A DNA stretch of 64,000 nucleotides, taken from contig NC_061863.1 in NCBI RefSeq assembly GCF_907164915.1, positions 42,753,382 through 42,817,381 on the forward strand, given 5' to 3'. The position numbers were made by a program, and so were the translations under genes. The first letter of the stretch is position 1, and the number at the start of each line of letters is the position of its first letter. Origin of the DNA: Impatiens glandulifera (Eukaryota > Streptophyta > Magnoliopsida > Ericales > Balsaminaceae). Below the pieces are notes generated by a model that was not told where the DNA came from, made no database searches, and worked only from the letters and a program-made list of their open reading frames with translations. Below, one piece after another: positions 49,701 to 60,360 of this stretch.

Positions 49701-49918
49701 TGTTATGAAACAACAAACAAGTGGGTGTTAATTATTCTCAACACATGGACATATATGTGGCAATATGCATGTGATACGTCATCCTTATAAATAGACTTTC
49801 TATAATGAATAAAAGAGATATTTTTCTCAACTTTCTTTTTCAATTTTTTACTTTGTGTTTGTGTTTGAATATTATTCTCCATTTATTAATTTATTTTTGT
49901 GTTTTTTATTAGATAATA
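49701..49918 (+). mobile_element. 3' LTR of the degenerate copia
   Basis: Starts TGTTATGAAACAAC directly after the polypurine tract ccatgggggag (49690-49700). A TATA box (ttataaatag) is near 49786 and a poly-A-type signal (aatgaataaaag) near 49805. It ends around AGATAATA (49918), probably a mutated ATAACA. Confidence 0.8.
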
Positions 49919-50727
49919 GTATGTTGTTTTAAAAGAAATTTATGTTTTTGTCACTAAAAGAATAATAAAATATATAAAACAAATCATAGTTTTTTTTATT
50001 ACTTTTGAAGCAACATTGTTTACTTTTTTTTGTTATTCAGAATCTTCCTCTCATTTCATTCAATATTTGAGTGTTCACAAGTACTAGATATTTCAAACGA
50101 AGACTAAACATTTATTATTTGTCTTTGAAAGAAAAGTCACAATTGATTCAATTCTTTTTATTTCTATCCTTTTATTTTGTAATATTTACATGCATAACAA
50201 TGAAAAGTAAGTGTACTAGTGTAGAATGAAAAATAAAAATTTATTAAAATATTATTGTAATTGACTAAATTTAATTTAAAGATTTTTATAAAAAAAAAAA
50301 TTTGAACTGGAGCCAATATTCAATAAGAAAAATGAAAATTTGAAAACGGACTATATAGACAACCGTTTCAATTGGCCTAGTTTGATCTGTGATTTTTGTA
50401 AATTTATTTGTTGAATATTTATTAAATTTTTATTATTTTCTTCCTTTCACAATATACTTCTAATTAAATCACTTATTTCATTAAATAGAATATATTTACT
50501 TATTTTTATTAAATTTTAAATACAAACAAATATTTTAGTAATTAAAATATCAAATAACCTCAAACTAGCTCTTGTTTTCTAATTTTCTTTTGAATAGTTT
50601 AAAAAAAATCTACAGTCTGACTCATAAATGAATGGACCTAGTATTGTTTGGAATCCAATTATTCTAACCACCGTGTTCGATCCCATAGAAAAAAAGTTTA
50701 ATTGTATTCTAAACTTTCATTCAAATG
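49919..50727. other. AT-rich DNA without a recognised gene
   Basis: No coding motif or transposon end was recognised. Confidence 0.5.
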
Positions 50728-52145
50728 TGTAGACACCCCATTTTTACACCCTAAATACCTAATAAAAAAAATTCGGCCCGAAATAACACTCATGTTTGTT
50801 TATTGAACCGGGAAAACAAAAATAGAAACACCTCGTGGAAAACCGACCCAGAAAAAGCTTAAAAGATAACAATCCAAAGGTTGAATTTTATAACGACTCT
50901 GTTTTCCCAATCCGTGACACGTTCATGTTATACGTTTTGAAAAATCTTGAATATTGAGTGTAATATTACTATTTGCAAATTTGTGCAGAAGTGCTCGAAA
51001 AGTGGGAAAACAAGAGAACGGGTCAACCCAAGTCAACCTACCAACCGACGAGTCAACCTGGGTCAAAGAGGGATCAAGCACGTGTCAAGAAGAAGTGGAA
51101 AAGAGTAGACTGGTCTTCTAAAGTGGGAAAATTGGATTATTTGAAAAATGGATTGTTGGAAAAGAAAATCAAGAATCTTTAAGTTTGAAGTCCCCATTGA
51201 GTTCTATTGGAACCCTAGACTTCATGAATTTATCCCGGCTTCAATACTAGATGAAATTCAATGATCTTGGAATGTTTTGAAAAGAGAAATTAGTCCTCTT
51301 TCATTTGGTGTATCCCAATCTCTTGTTGGTGCCCTCTAACTAGTAAAAATCCGATCATGAGTGAAAGGTGTTCCTGAAAAGTTTAAACCAAACACCCTTT
51401 CACTTTAAAATTCGTAACTTAAGCTGTGGTCGATGATTTTGGGTGATTCAAGTTATTTTGGAAATATGACTCATGTAATTTTCCAATGGAATCGTCCTCG
51501 AACCGTTGTTCGACATTTAAGACCCTCTCACGATCAGTACAAGAGAGGCAATGCTACAAATGCAAATTCTGGGAGCTAACTGAAACTATGCTACACTTCT
51601 AAAAATAATATCTTTTGAACCAATGATCCATGTTCACTGTATGAGCTACCGTTGGAAAGCCCTTTGAATTGTATTTCCAACGATACCAAACAGTTCTCCC
51701 AGTTATCCATGAAGCTCAGTCCAAGTCGCCTGCAGCGAAGGTGATGCGTGAACTGGCACGTTTCTGTGAGGATAGTCTCCTGACCAACACAGACGATTTC
51801 GTGAGCAAAGGAGAACATGGGAATGTAGAAAAGAGTCTTGCCTTTCCAATGGTACCAACCTCATTGTGGGGAAAGCCCTGTGCACAAAATTATGGGCTAT
51901 TAAAATTATGAAAGTGAAAACCGCGGGATTGAAAAGATTGAAATAGAGGTGTGACTTTAAAATATCATAACTTTGGATAGGAAAGTTCGTTTGGTTCATT
52001 CAAAAAGATGATTCACGTTCGTGATGTCAAGAATTGACCATAAAATTTTCACAATTTTCTGAGCATAAACGAGTCCAGGGAAATTTATTTGGGATGATGG
52101 TGCAAATAAAGGATAGAAAAAACGGGAATAAAAAAAAAGCTAAAG

Positions 52146-52187
<42 letters not shown>

Positions 52188-54514
52188 TTTTTCAAACGTG
52201 CCCTTGATTTTATGGCGTATTTCCAATTTAACCCTAGAAGTTAAGAGGGCAGTTTTTCAGCTAAAAACAGATCGGTTAAAAAAAAAAGAGATCAGTTAAG
52301 AAGGAGGAAGGAGGCGGTTTTTGGATATCAGTTTTTGAATTTTCTGGAGGGACGTTCCAATCCAATTCTTGAGAGAGAAAAGAGTAGTTCCATTGAAGAT
52401 TGCTTAAACGAATTCCATTCCTAGAGGCTCTGTTCCATTGAGGAAGAAGGTAGAGAGAACCAAATCATCTGAGGAAAGATCTGATTCCTTTCTCAGTCAA
52501 AGAGAAGTACAAACATCGCAGTCTGCTAATTGTAATTTTGCTTCAACTACACGACGAAGAACAGGCGAATGATTTGACCATGGACGTACTGTGATTCCTG
52601 ACCTCGCTTGTCGCGTGAGATTGAAAGAGTATTTCAACAACATTTGAAGAAGGACATTGCATTGGAGCAGAAAATCGAAAGGCAGAGACAGTTTGATTCA
52701 TTCGCCTTCTTCATTTCTTGTAACCTTCCTACTGGTTCAGGTAACCTTCTCACAATGTAATTCTTGAATACTTGATTGGAGGCATCAGTTATGAACAATG
52801 ATGCCGATTGCTATTTGAGTTTGCTTGTTTTATTGTTGTTGTACTGTGAATTGAGTTGATTTGGTTATTCGTTAGATTCTGGCTGATAGAGATTTGATTA
52901 GGATTAACTAAGATTTTGTTTAAAGTCTGGAATTCCCTCTGTTCATAAACTTCATTTCTATTTGGCTGTTAAAATCAGGTTGCAGGTTGTTTGTAAAATT
53001 GTTTAACTGGATTCCAGATTGCTGCCTTTTGGTTTTGTTTACTGGTTAAGCATGATTGGTTAGTGTTATCTAACAGGAATTGGTTTATATTTAGTATAGA
53101 ACTAGACTAGGATAGACTATCCTTTCGTTCTCAAATCCTTTCTGTTGCCCCTGTTGAAACCACGAAGACTGCGCTCGTTGATAGAGGGAGGGATATAGGC
53201 TTTATCTTGGTTGTGCTGCAGCAGGTTCTTCCATCGTGTGAGCCTTGGCGCGAATCCAACCCGATGACAGATCTCGAGCAGTCGGGAGAGTCTTCGCGGT
53301 AGGTGCCAACATGGTCCAGAAGACGAGAAAGCATCGAGAAATGTTTGGCTGTTCTGCAGATCGTGAAAATCATCCAACCAAAGACGACAAATTGAAAACG
53401 AAGCCTGGACGGACTGGCGGTGGAGACCGTCTTCGAGAGGCCTTCGATCTCAGGTGTGGAGGTCACCAGAAGTCGTCATCGCCGGAGGAGAGCTTAGGGC
53501 CGGCTGGAATTCTGATCTCTGTTGTTATATTTCAGTTCCTTCAACTTCTGTTGAAGTTTCAAAGAGGCCCCTAGGTGTCTTTTATTTTTAAAATAACCTG
53601 CAAACTTTAATTTCGAATTAATTTATTAATTCAAAATTAAAGTAGTCCTTGAACTCTTTCCTCCCTTTCAATTGGGCCCCTGGGTTTTCTGTTTCTTTTA
53701 TTTTAATTTAAACTTAAAAAAAACAAAAATAAAATAAACCTAAGGTCCTGTTTGTTTCCCAATTTTAACAAACCACCTTAAAATGATGATTTAAACATTC
53801 AAACCACTTTCAAATTTTCTCAAATTTTCCTAAAAACTCAAAAATGTTATTTTCTTCAAAAATAAATTTTCCTGGAATTTTTAGGACCCGTTTGAAAAAA
53901 TGTCTATCTTCGCAGTGACATGCCGGGAGTTCTTTGACTCTGAAAATTCCAAACACGATTTTTGTGAGCTTCTAATAATATTTTTGACTATCTTATGAAA
54001 GCTTTGGGAATTTTGAGAATTATTTTTAAAAATGACTTATTTTAATGTGTTGTGTTCGAAATTTTCCTTAAACTCTGAATATTTTAAAAGGGGAAATACT
54101 TGGGACCTTAGGTTAGTTCATTCTCTTTCTTACCTTTGTTCAAAAGCATAAGACTTCTGATCTTCAATCCGAAACTTTGTCCTTGTCGTTCACACTCGTA
54201 TGTCCTCTCTCGGGAATCGTAACTCTTGCTTTTCCATGCGAATTTTACTCTATGCACCTAATGAATAGGACTAGCCCCCTTGCAAATGATTAAGATATTC
54301 TCACACAAGAAAAATAGTTCTGAACTCAGAACGAAAACGTAACAATTCTTAAAACATCATATGGACAATTACTTAGGAGTAAAGATTGTCTGCAAAGACA
54401 GGCGTGTAGGACATAGCGCCGTAGGCCCTTTCCTAATACGTAACCAAACACCGAACTCTTAAAATGAATCTCTGATTTTATTTTTCTTTAGTTTCTTTGG
54501 GAGGTAAACTAAAG
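50728..54514 (+). mobile_element. Long LTR of a Tat/Ogre-like gypsy element
   Basis: It starts TGTAGACACCCCATTTTTACAC, a start familiar from Tat/Ogre-type LTRs, and ends near the candidate primer site TGGCGACTC at 54515. About 3.8 kb, non-coding, with a (TA)n tract at 52149-52183. GC-richer open frames on both strands at 53117-53574 have no recognisable motif. The internal gag-pol is missing: after about 350 bp the sequence changes character. Parts resemble repeat R. Confidence 0.55.
52149..52183. repeat. TA microsatellite
   Basis: A pure (TA)n tract inside the long LTR. Confidence 0.95.
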
Positions 54515-54523
54515 TGGCGACTC
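54515..54523 (+). promoter_or_regulatory. Candidate primer-binding site
   Basis: TGGCGACTC in the context aaAGTGGCGACTCTC. Similar sites occur just after the 5' LTR of Tat/Ogre elements, where they are attributed to a non-Met tRNA primer. Assigned from position and memory of the family. Confidence 0.5.
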
Positions 54524-54947
54524 TCAAGTCAATCAAGTCGATACATTCTCAAGTGTATCGATTTGAAACCTGTACGGGCCAATCTAAAAGACATATGTTA
54601 AAGAACTCTATTTTGGTTCCTCATCCCATTCAACCTTTTTTACGGGATGTAGAGGAAGGTAAGTTAGGGGGTTCTTTGACATAGCTCGCCTTAGCACGCG
54701 AAAAACGTTTTCTCTAAAAAATAGTGCACGGGTCGTACCTACCATAAAATCCCTCATCTCCCAACAGGCGGGAGCTAGTGAGGAAGGTAAGGCATGGGGT
54801 AGACAATTTCCGGATCGCACAAACCGCCCTTAAAGACGGGGTATTTTCAAAATTAGGAGAGAGACATGAACGGGTGGCTAAAAAAAACGCGTACAAAATG
54901 CTTGAATAATACAATTGGGATTATGATTAAATTTTCAACCAATTAGA

Positions 54948-55128
54948 ATGTGACACATCATTCCCTAAACATTTTTGCCAAGATTTTTCCGTTCCCTAAT
55001 GATAGAGAGTGATAAATATATTAACAGAAGAATATAGGGAATGATGTGTCATCCCAGATTAAAAATCTAATAGGAAAGAAAAATTTTAGATTTTCAATTC
55101 AATTAAGGGATGACACGTTATTCCCTAC
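54948..55128. mobile_element. Inverted-repeat element, MITE-like
   Basis: GTGACACATCATTCCCTA (54950) is inverted at TAGGGAATGATGTGTCATCCC (55035-55055) and appears again in direct sense at 55107-55127 as GGGATGACACGTTATTCCCTA. The first two can form a hairpin with a loop of about 65 bp; the second and third form another. No coding content. Confidence 0.5.
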
Positions 55129-56230
55129 ACTTTCTTGTCAATATATTTCCCGCTTTCTATCATTTCTCATATAATGTATGTCAAACTTAATTAATAATAC
55201 ATTCACAATTTTCCTCTTATTTACCTTACTCTATATCTCTTACATTTTCGCTGCAATGTAAATCTAAGAGATAGACTAATTTGTTTTTTGTTTCATATAT
55301 ATAATTACTTATTTTTTATTATATATAAATTATACATTGAATCGGTTTAAAACCCCTTAAATTAATAATTATTAATTGTTTGATAAATTAATAATCGATA
55401 AATTAATATCTCTCTAAATTAATAAATTTCTCTCATCTCAACATTATTAATTTAAAGAGTTTCTATCTATCTACTTTTTCATTTTTATTCTTAAAATATT
55501 TATCTTCTCTAAATTATTAATTAACTTATTAATTATACAACATGTTTCGCATTAAATTTATTAGTAATTTTATTTTATAAGTATAAATATATATAATTAA
55601 AATTAACAAAACATATATTAAATAAAATATATTATATAAATATTAAAATAAAATATACTACATAAATATTAAAATAACACATATATTTTATTTTTACTTA
55701 ATTTTATAAATATAATAAATATAATTAAAATTAAACATTTTAAATTAAATAATTCAAATAAAATATTATACACTAAAATAAAATACATTACATAAATCTT
55801 TAATATTATATATTAAAATAAAATATATTGTATTATATAAATATTAAAATAACACTTATTATATAAATATTAGAATGATACATATATTTTATTTTTACAT
55901 AATTTTATAAATATAATATATATAACTAAAACTAAACATACTAAATTAAATTACTTAAATAAATATTATAAATTAAAATAAAATATTTAACCTACACCTT
56001 AAATAAAATAAAATAAACTAAACTATATTATTATCAATTTTTTATTAAAGTTTATATAATTTATTTTATTTTAATTTATAATATTTATTCATCTTGCGCA
56101 GAGAAGAAAGAATTGACGCTGCAAGGGGAAATTTGATCAAATTGCCCTAATAATAGCCTTAAATGAGTAAAGTGTTAGCCCATAATTTAAATAGCGTTGG
56201 TGACCATATTTTTTTTAATGACAATTATAC
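55129..56230. other. AT-rich DNA without a recognised gene
   Basis: Extremely AT-rich, with many taaaataaaatata-type near-repeats between about 55500 and 56090. No coding motif. Confidence 0.55.
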
Positions 56231-56236
56231 ATTTTC

Positions 56237-56264
56237 GCGTCACGTAACTCCAGTTGCGTGACGC
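56237..56264. repeat. 28 bp palindrome with GCGTCACG arms
   Basis: The left arm GCGTCACGTAACTC and right arm CAGTTGCGTGACGC are complementary at 12 of 14 positions with no spacer. A TATA-like ctataaaatc follows at about 56275. Confidence 0.8.
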
Positions 56265-56646
56265 ACCCGAAACCCTATAAAATCATATTTTTTTCATTTT
56301 TGATTCATTTTCTCTCTCATCTTGGTCTTCTCCGCTATAAACCCTAATGGCAGAGAAGACTTTCTCTTCTTTTCATCGGCGAAGAACACATCGAAAAGGC
56401 ACCATTCCACTATATTCAATGGCGTAGAGCGGCGAAGAACTTCCAACGACGAACTACGGCTCCAACGGCGAACTACGACGGCGGAAGATAAAATTTCCAC
56501 TATATTCGTTTATATTTTGTGTTTATTTCGTTTATAGATGACTATTTGTGTTTATTTCGTTTATAGAACGACATTGATTCACCCTGATTCGTTGAATGCA
56601 GGTTGGTTGGTTAATTCGTATATGACAGTTGATGGCTCTGAGGTTA

Positions 56647-56684
56647 GTTGCGTCACGCAGTTGTGTCACGCAGTTGCATCACGC
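56647..56684 (+). repeat. 13 bp tandem repeat GTTGYRTCACGCA x3
   Basis: Units at 56647, 56660 and 56673 (last one without the final base). The core GTCACGC is the same as in the palindrome at 56237. Between them an unassigned stretch holds a short open frame (56322-56537) rich in Arg and Ser and an alternative ATG at 56347. Neither is recognisable. Confidence 0.8.
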
Positions 56685-56886
56685 TTAGCATTTGATCTAT
56701 GATAGTTTTTCTTCTCATGAGGCCATCTTGATTGTTGATACCCTTAGATATAGGAATACTTTTAGAACTCACCATGTTTAGTTGACTGGAAGTGCTTTGT
56801 AACTGTAATAGTAGGATATATTAGTAGTATAGCTAATACGGTAATTAGAAGTAGTATAGGGGACTGTAATTAGTACAATAAGTAAG

Positions 56887-57037
56887 TAGGTTTGTGGTTT
56901 ATAAATAGTAAGAGCATGTATTATTTTGGAGAAGGAATGAGATAGCTTAAATCTTGATTATTTCTCTCAAAGTCTTAGGCCTTCATCTCATAGATATTTT
57001 TTCTACAAATCCTAAATCTTTAGGTTGGTTTGTAACA
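56887..57037 (+). repeat. Direct repeat, left copy (small LTR-like)
   Basis: TAGGTTTGTGGTTTATAAATAGTAAG...GGTTTGTAACA. It matches 57741-57891 closely. It has a TATA box and ends in TGTAACA, as a small LTR would; upstream bases from about 56800 (tgtaactgtaatag) may be its start. Confidence 0.65.
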
Positions 57038-57064
57038 AAATGCCTTGATGACCAATTAACAAAA

Positions 57065-57735
57065 TGTTGTTAATTTGTAGCGTGACTTACATGAATTTGT
57101 TATTATTATTAATTATTTATGATAATTTAATATTATTATTAACAGATTAAAAAACCATGTAACGTGAGTATTGCAAAATAAATGTCTTCATTAATTTTGA
57201 TAAATAATTACCTTTCATTAAGAAGAAATATTAAGGCAAATGAAGAGGCAAGCAATGTCAACCGTTGGATCAATTGATGATTTAATTAACCAATCATTAT
57301 TTCAACAATCTAAATAGGCATTCTATCCCACACCACTCAATGAACAAAAACCTCATCACTTCATCATTTCATTCTTTCTCACTCTATAATTCCAAAAGTC
57401 TTTTTCTTGTTTTGTGAGTGTTCTTCGAGTTCTTTGTTCGATATTTCCGTTGAAACCCGGTAATAGTTCAGGTACGCTGATCAAGTTCGACGTGTAGTGA
57501 TTTCAGTGCAGAATCACTACTGGATTCGTTGTACCCTGGGAGACAGCCATCTACGATAAACTCCAGCACAAATGGGAGACGATGGAACTGTTTTAAGGGA
57601 AATGTGTCTAACGCATGCTTCGAATCAACATTTTATCTGGTGATTTCGTTCTTTGTAATATTGTATTTATTTAATTTGTTTGTAACATCATTTATATATA
57701 TATTTCTGTTATTTTTCAAGAAAAAATTTCTAACA
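57065..57735 (+). mobile_element. Probable solo LTR or LTR fragment between the direct repeats
   Basis: It runs from TGTTGTTAATTTG to TTTCTAACA. The 3' half (ttcaggtacgctgatcaagttcgacg, then ctgggagacagcc) resembles the tail of plant copia LTRs as I remember them. No clear target duplication was found. Confidence 0.35.
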
Positions 57736-57740
57736 GTAGG

Positions 57741-57891
57741 TAGGTTTGTGATTTATAAATAGTAATAGCATGTATTATTTGGGGGAAGGAATGAGATAGC
57801 TTAAATCTTGATTATTTCTCTCAAAGTCTTAGGCCTTCATCTCATAGATATTTTTTCTACAAATCCTAAATCTTTAGGTTGGTTTGTAACA
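57741..57891 (+). repeat. Direct repeat, right copy (small LTR-like)
   Basis: Partner of 56887-57037, with only a handful of differences. The pair may be LTRs of a very small element or a duplicated LTR fragment. Confidence 0.65.
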
Positions 57892-58296
57892 GTTGGAACC
57901 TCTTGGGTGATAAGAAAGGGTCTACCCAAAAATCCAGTTAGACCCATTTTATTATTGAACTGGATTTTTGTACCAAAATGAATTTGAACTGCAGTCTTCT
58001 CGATAAAAACAGATTAAATGTTTGGATTTTGATTGTCTTAATGACTATGAACTTAATGTTGGAGAATAACTTTTATGCATTGTTTCACTTTATGGGCGGG
58101 CTGTTTTATAAAATCAATACAAATGATATCTTAAAATGGTCCAGAGGAAGTTATGAGAGTGGGATTTTTTCTAGGTGCCAAAAAGGGATTATATAGATTA
58201 ACTAAATGATTAGGACCTGATTTGTTAGGAAGTTATTAAAACTAATGTTTTATACTGAGAAATTTAAATAATTTGTTGCTCCTGATCAGTTTCCCA
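57892..58296. other. No recognised gene
   Basis: A 72-codon frame at 57978-58196 shows no motif. Nothing else is seen. Confidence 0.5.
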
Positions 58297-60360
58297 GATA
58301 GAAGAAAATTTTATCATCACAACGCTCTCAATTTCTCTTAATCTCTCTTATGGTTCTCTCTCTAGAATTTAGGAAAATGATTTACAATCCAATTTACTGT
58401 CCAAATAAGGTTAATTTGAGGGTTTTTGGTCTTTTAACACACAACCAATTCTATGAGTTGTACAGGTCGAGTTTTGAGTTCAGGCTTAGCCTCCTAGGTA
58501 CATAACTTGTCTAGATACATTCTACAACTTAAATCAGTCGGTTTCATGCCTTGTAACCCATGTTAAAAATAAAAATTAAAAGTCAAGTCTCTTTTCTGTT
58601 TCGTCTTTAGTAACGAACTTTTATGAGCTATAGTAAACGACTCATACCATCAATGACGGTGTTCTTGGACTCATTGAAAATGTGAGTTAATCAGTTACAA
58701 CTTTTATGTTGTTTAAAGAGCTCAAGATCCATAGGTTCATACATTTTTCGATGGAACGTCAATACCTTTGGCTTGCGGGAGACCTAGTGCGGGCTGTAGG
58801 CCGAACCACGAGCGCTACTTGGTATCAATAGAAATTTGAATCAATGACCTTTCCAATGACAACTCATTTCTCAAATGGTTGAGTAGATCAAAAGTTATGA
58901 ACTTTTGGAGTTGCACACAACTTTAGTTTGCACTAAAAGTTGAGCTTGTGCATTTGCATCGTCTTGCGAGGGCATGGAAGGTTCCTTGAACATTGAATGA
59001 CAATGTGAGACTAGTTCCATTCGATCGGTATATGTCTCAGATTTCCGAGGATATGTCTCGTCGAAGACGATGATGTCAACGCTCTCAATTTCTCTCAAGC
59101 ATAGAAAATATATCTCTCTTATGATTCTCTCTTCTTTTTTGAAGCACAATTGATCAAGTTATGGATTTAAAAACCAAGGATATGTCAATTTCGATCTAAT
59201 TTTGGGAACATTGCCTTATTTCGAAACTACGTTGAGTTTGAAGTTTTCAAACTACAATCAGGCTAAGAATTATTGTAGAAGACTCTTCAAGCTTTTCAAA
59301 ACATCCAAGATCATCCAAATCCATCAAGTATAAAGGTTGTGGTGATTTTTAGAATTTTAGGATTGTTGTTGATCGTCCTTCAGCCAGAAGATACCGAATG
59401 AAGAACATCAAATGGGTTCCTTCATGGATAGACTTCTCTAACGAAGATGCTGATGTCATCCCACGTATTTGACTATTCTTGGCATGGTTGACTCTCGTTT
59501 TCTTGCATTGACCGAGTCTTGAAACGCCGGAGTTGACACGATTTTCTCTTTTTTGATCTTTTGAGCACCTTCCTGAAATATTGCAAGAAGTAATATTATA
59601 CTAAAAATTCATAATCTTTCGAACCGATTAATCTGAACATATCAGTTCTTCCGAATTTTTAGTGTTAATGCACAATTGTGTTTGGACACGAAAACGGGCG
59701 TTTAAATAGTTATTTTGTGCATTTTATAAAATAGCAATATTATACTCAAAATTCACGATTTGTCATGCTGGTTAATCTAAACGTGTTACACCCTTCAAAT
59801 TTTGAGTACTTTCAAAAAGTATCGTTTAGACCGTGTTAAAATAGGCCTACGTACCAAGGCCAGTTTGTGAAACGATTATAGTATTCTTAGTATCACGGTC
59901 TAATAATCAAGTATGATCATCATATTAGATACTGAATGCAATTAGGGTTGTTTTATTAGATTGAAAAAGTTATTGGGGGTGGGAATGGAAGTAAATAGAA
60001 ACTTTGAGGGTGGTATTGCAATGATGACGACAGAAACAAGCTTTGTGATTTGTTTCGTTTCATTAAATATATATACTATATAAATTAATGAAAATAAATA
60101 TTTTACTTTTATCTTTTAATTAAATAAAAGTATAAAATAATTTATAAAAAAATTCATCGGAATCATGATAGTAAGGTATAATGTTCATTCAAAATTAGAA
60201 AAATAAAAAACAAAACATAACAAGCTTTAAACATGTAGGTCATGTCTAGAGGTTAAAAGATGATTGTTGGGTCTATGATGATTAAGGGGGGCAGAATAGA
60301 AATTTGAGTCTCCCCTTTCTATTATTAAATTTTTTTTAATAAGCCACAATAATTTTATTT
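58297..60360 (-). repeat. Dispersed repeat R, copy 3, with un-inverted array junction
   Basis: Reverse complement of 10780-13250, with the same short frames and a 14 bp deletion near 58318. It runs directly into tandem array 2, whereas copy 1 has been separated from array 1 by the inversion. The segment 60240-60360 includes gagtctcccc and the aataattttatt run that is found reversed at 10790-10850. Confidence 0.85.

Noticed and set aside
53117..53574. Overlapping frames on both strands in a GC-richer stretch
   Set aside because: Inside the long LTR; no motif, no splice context, and both strands equally open.
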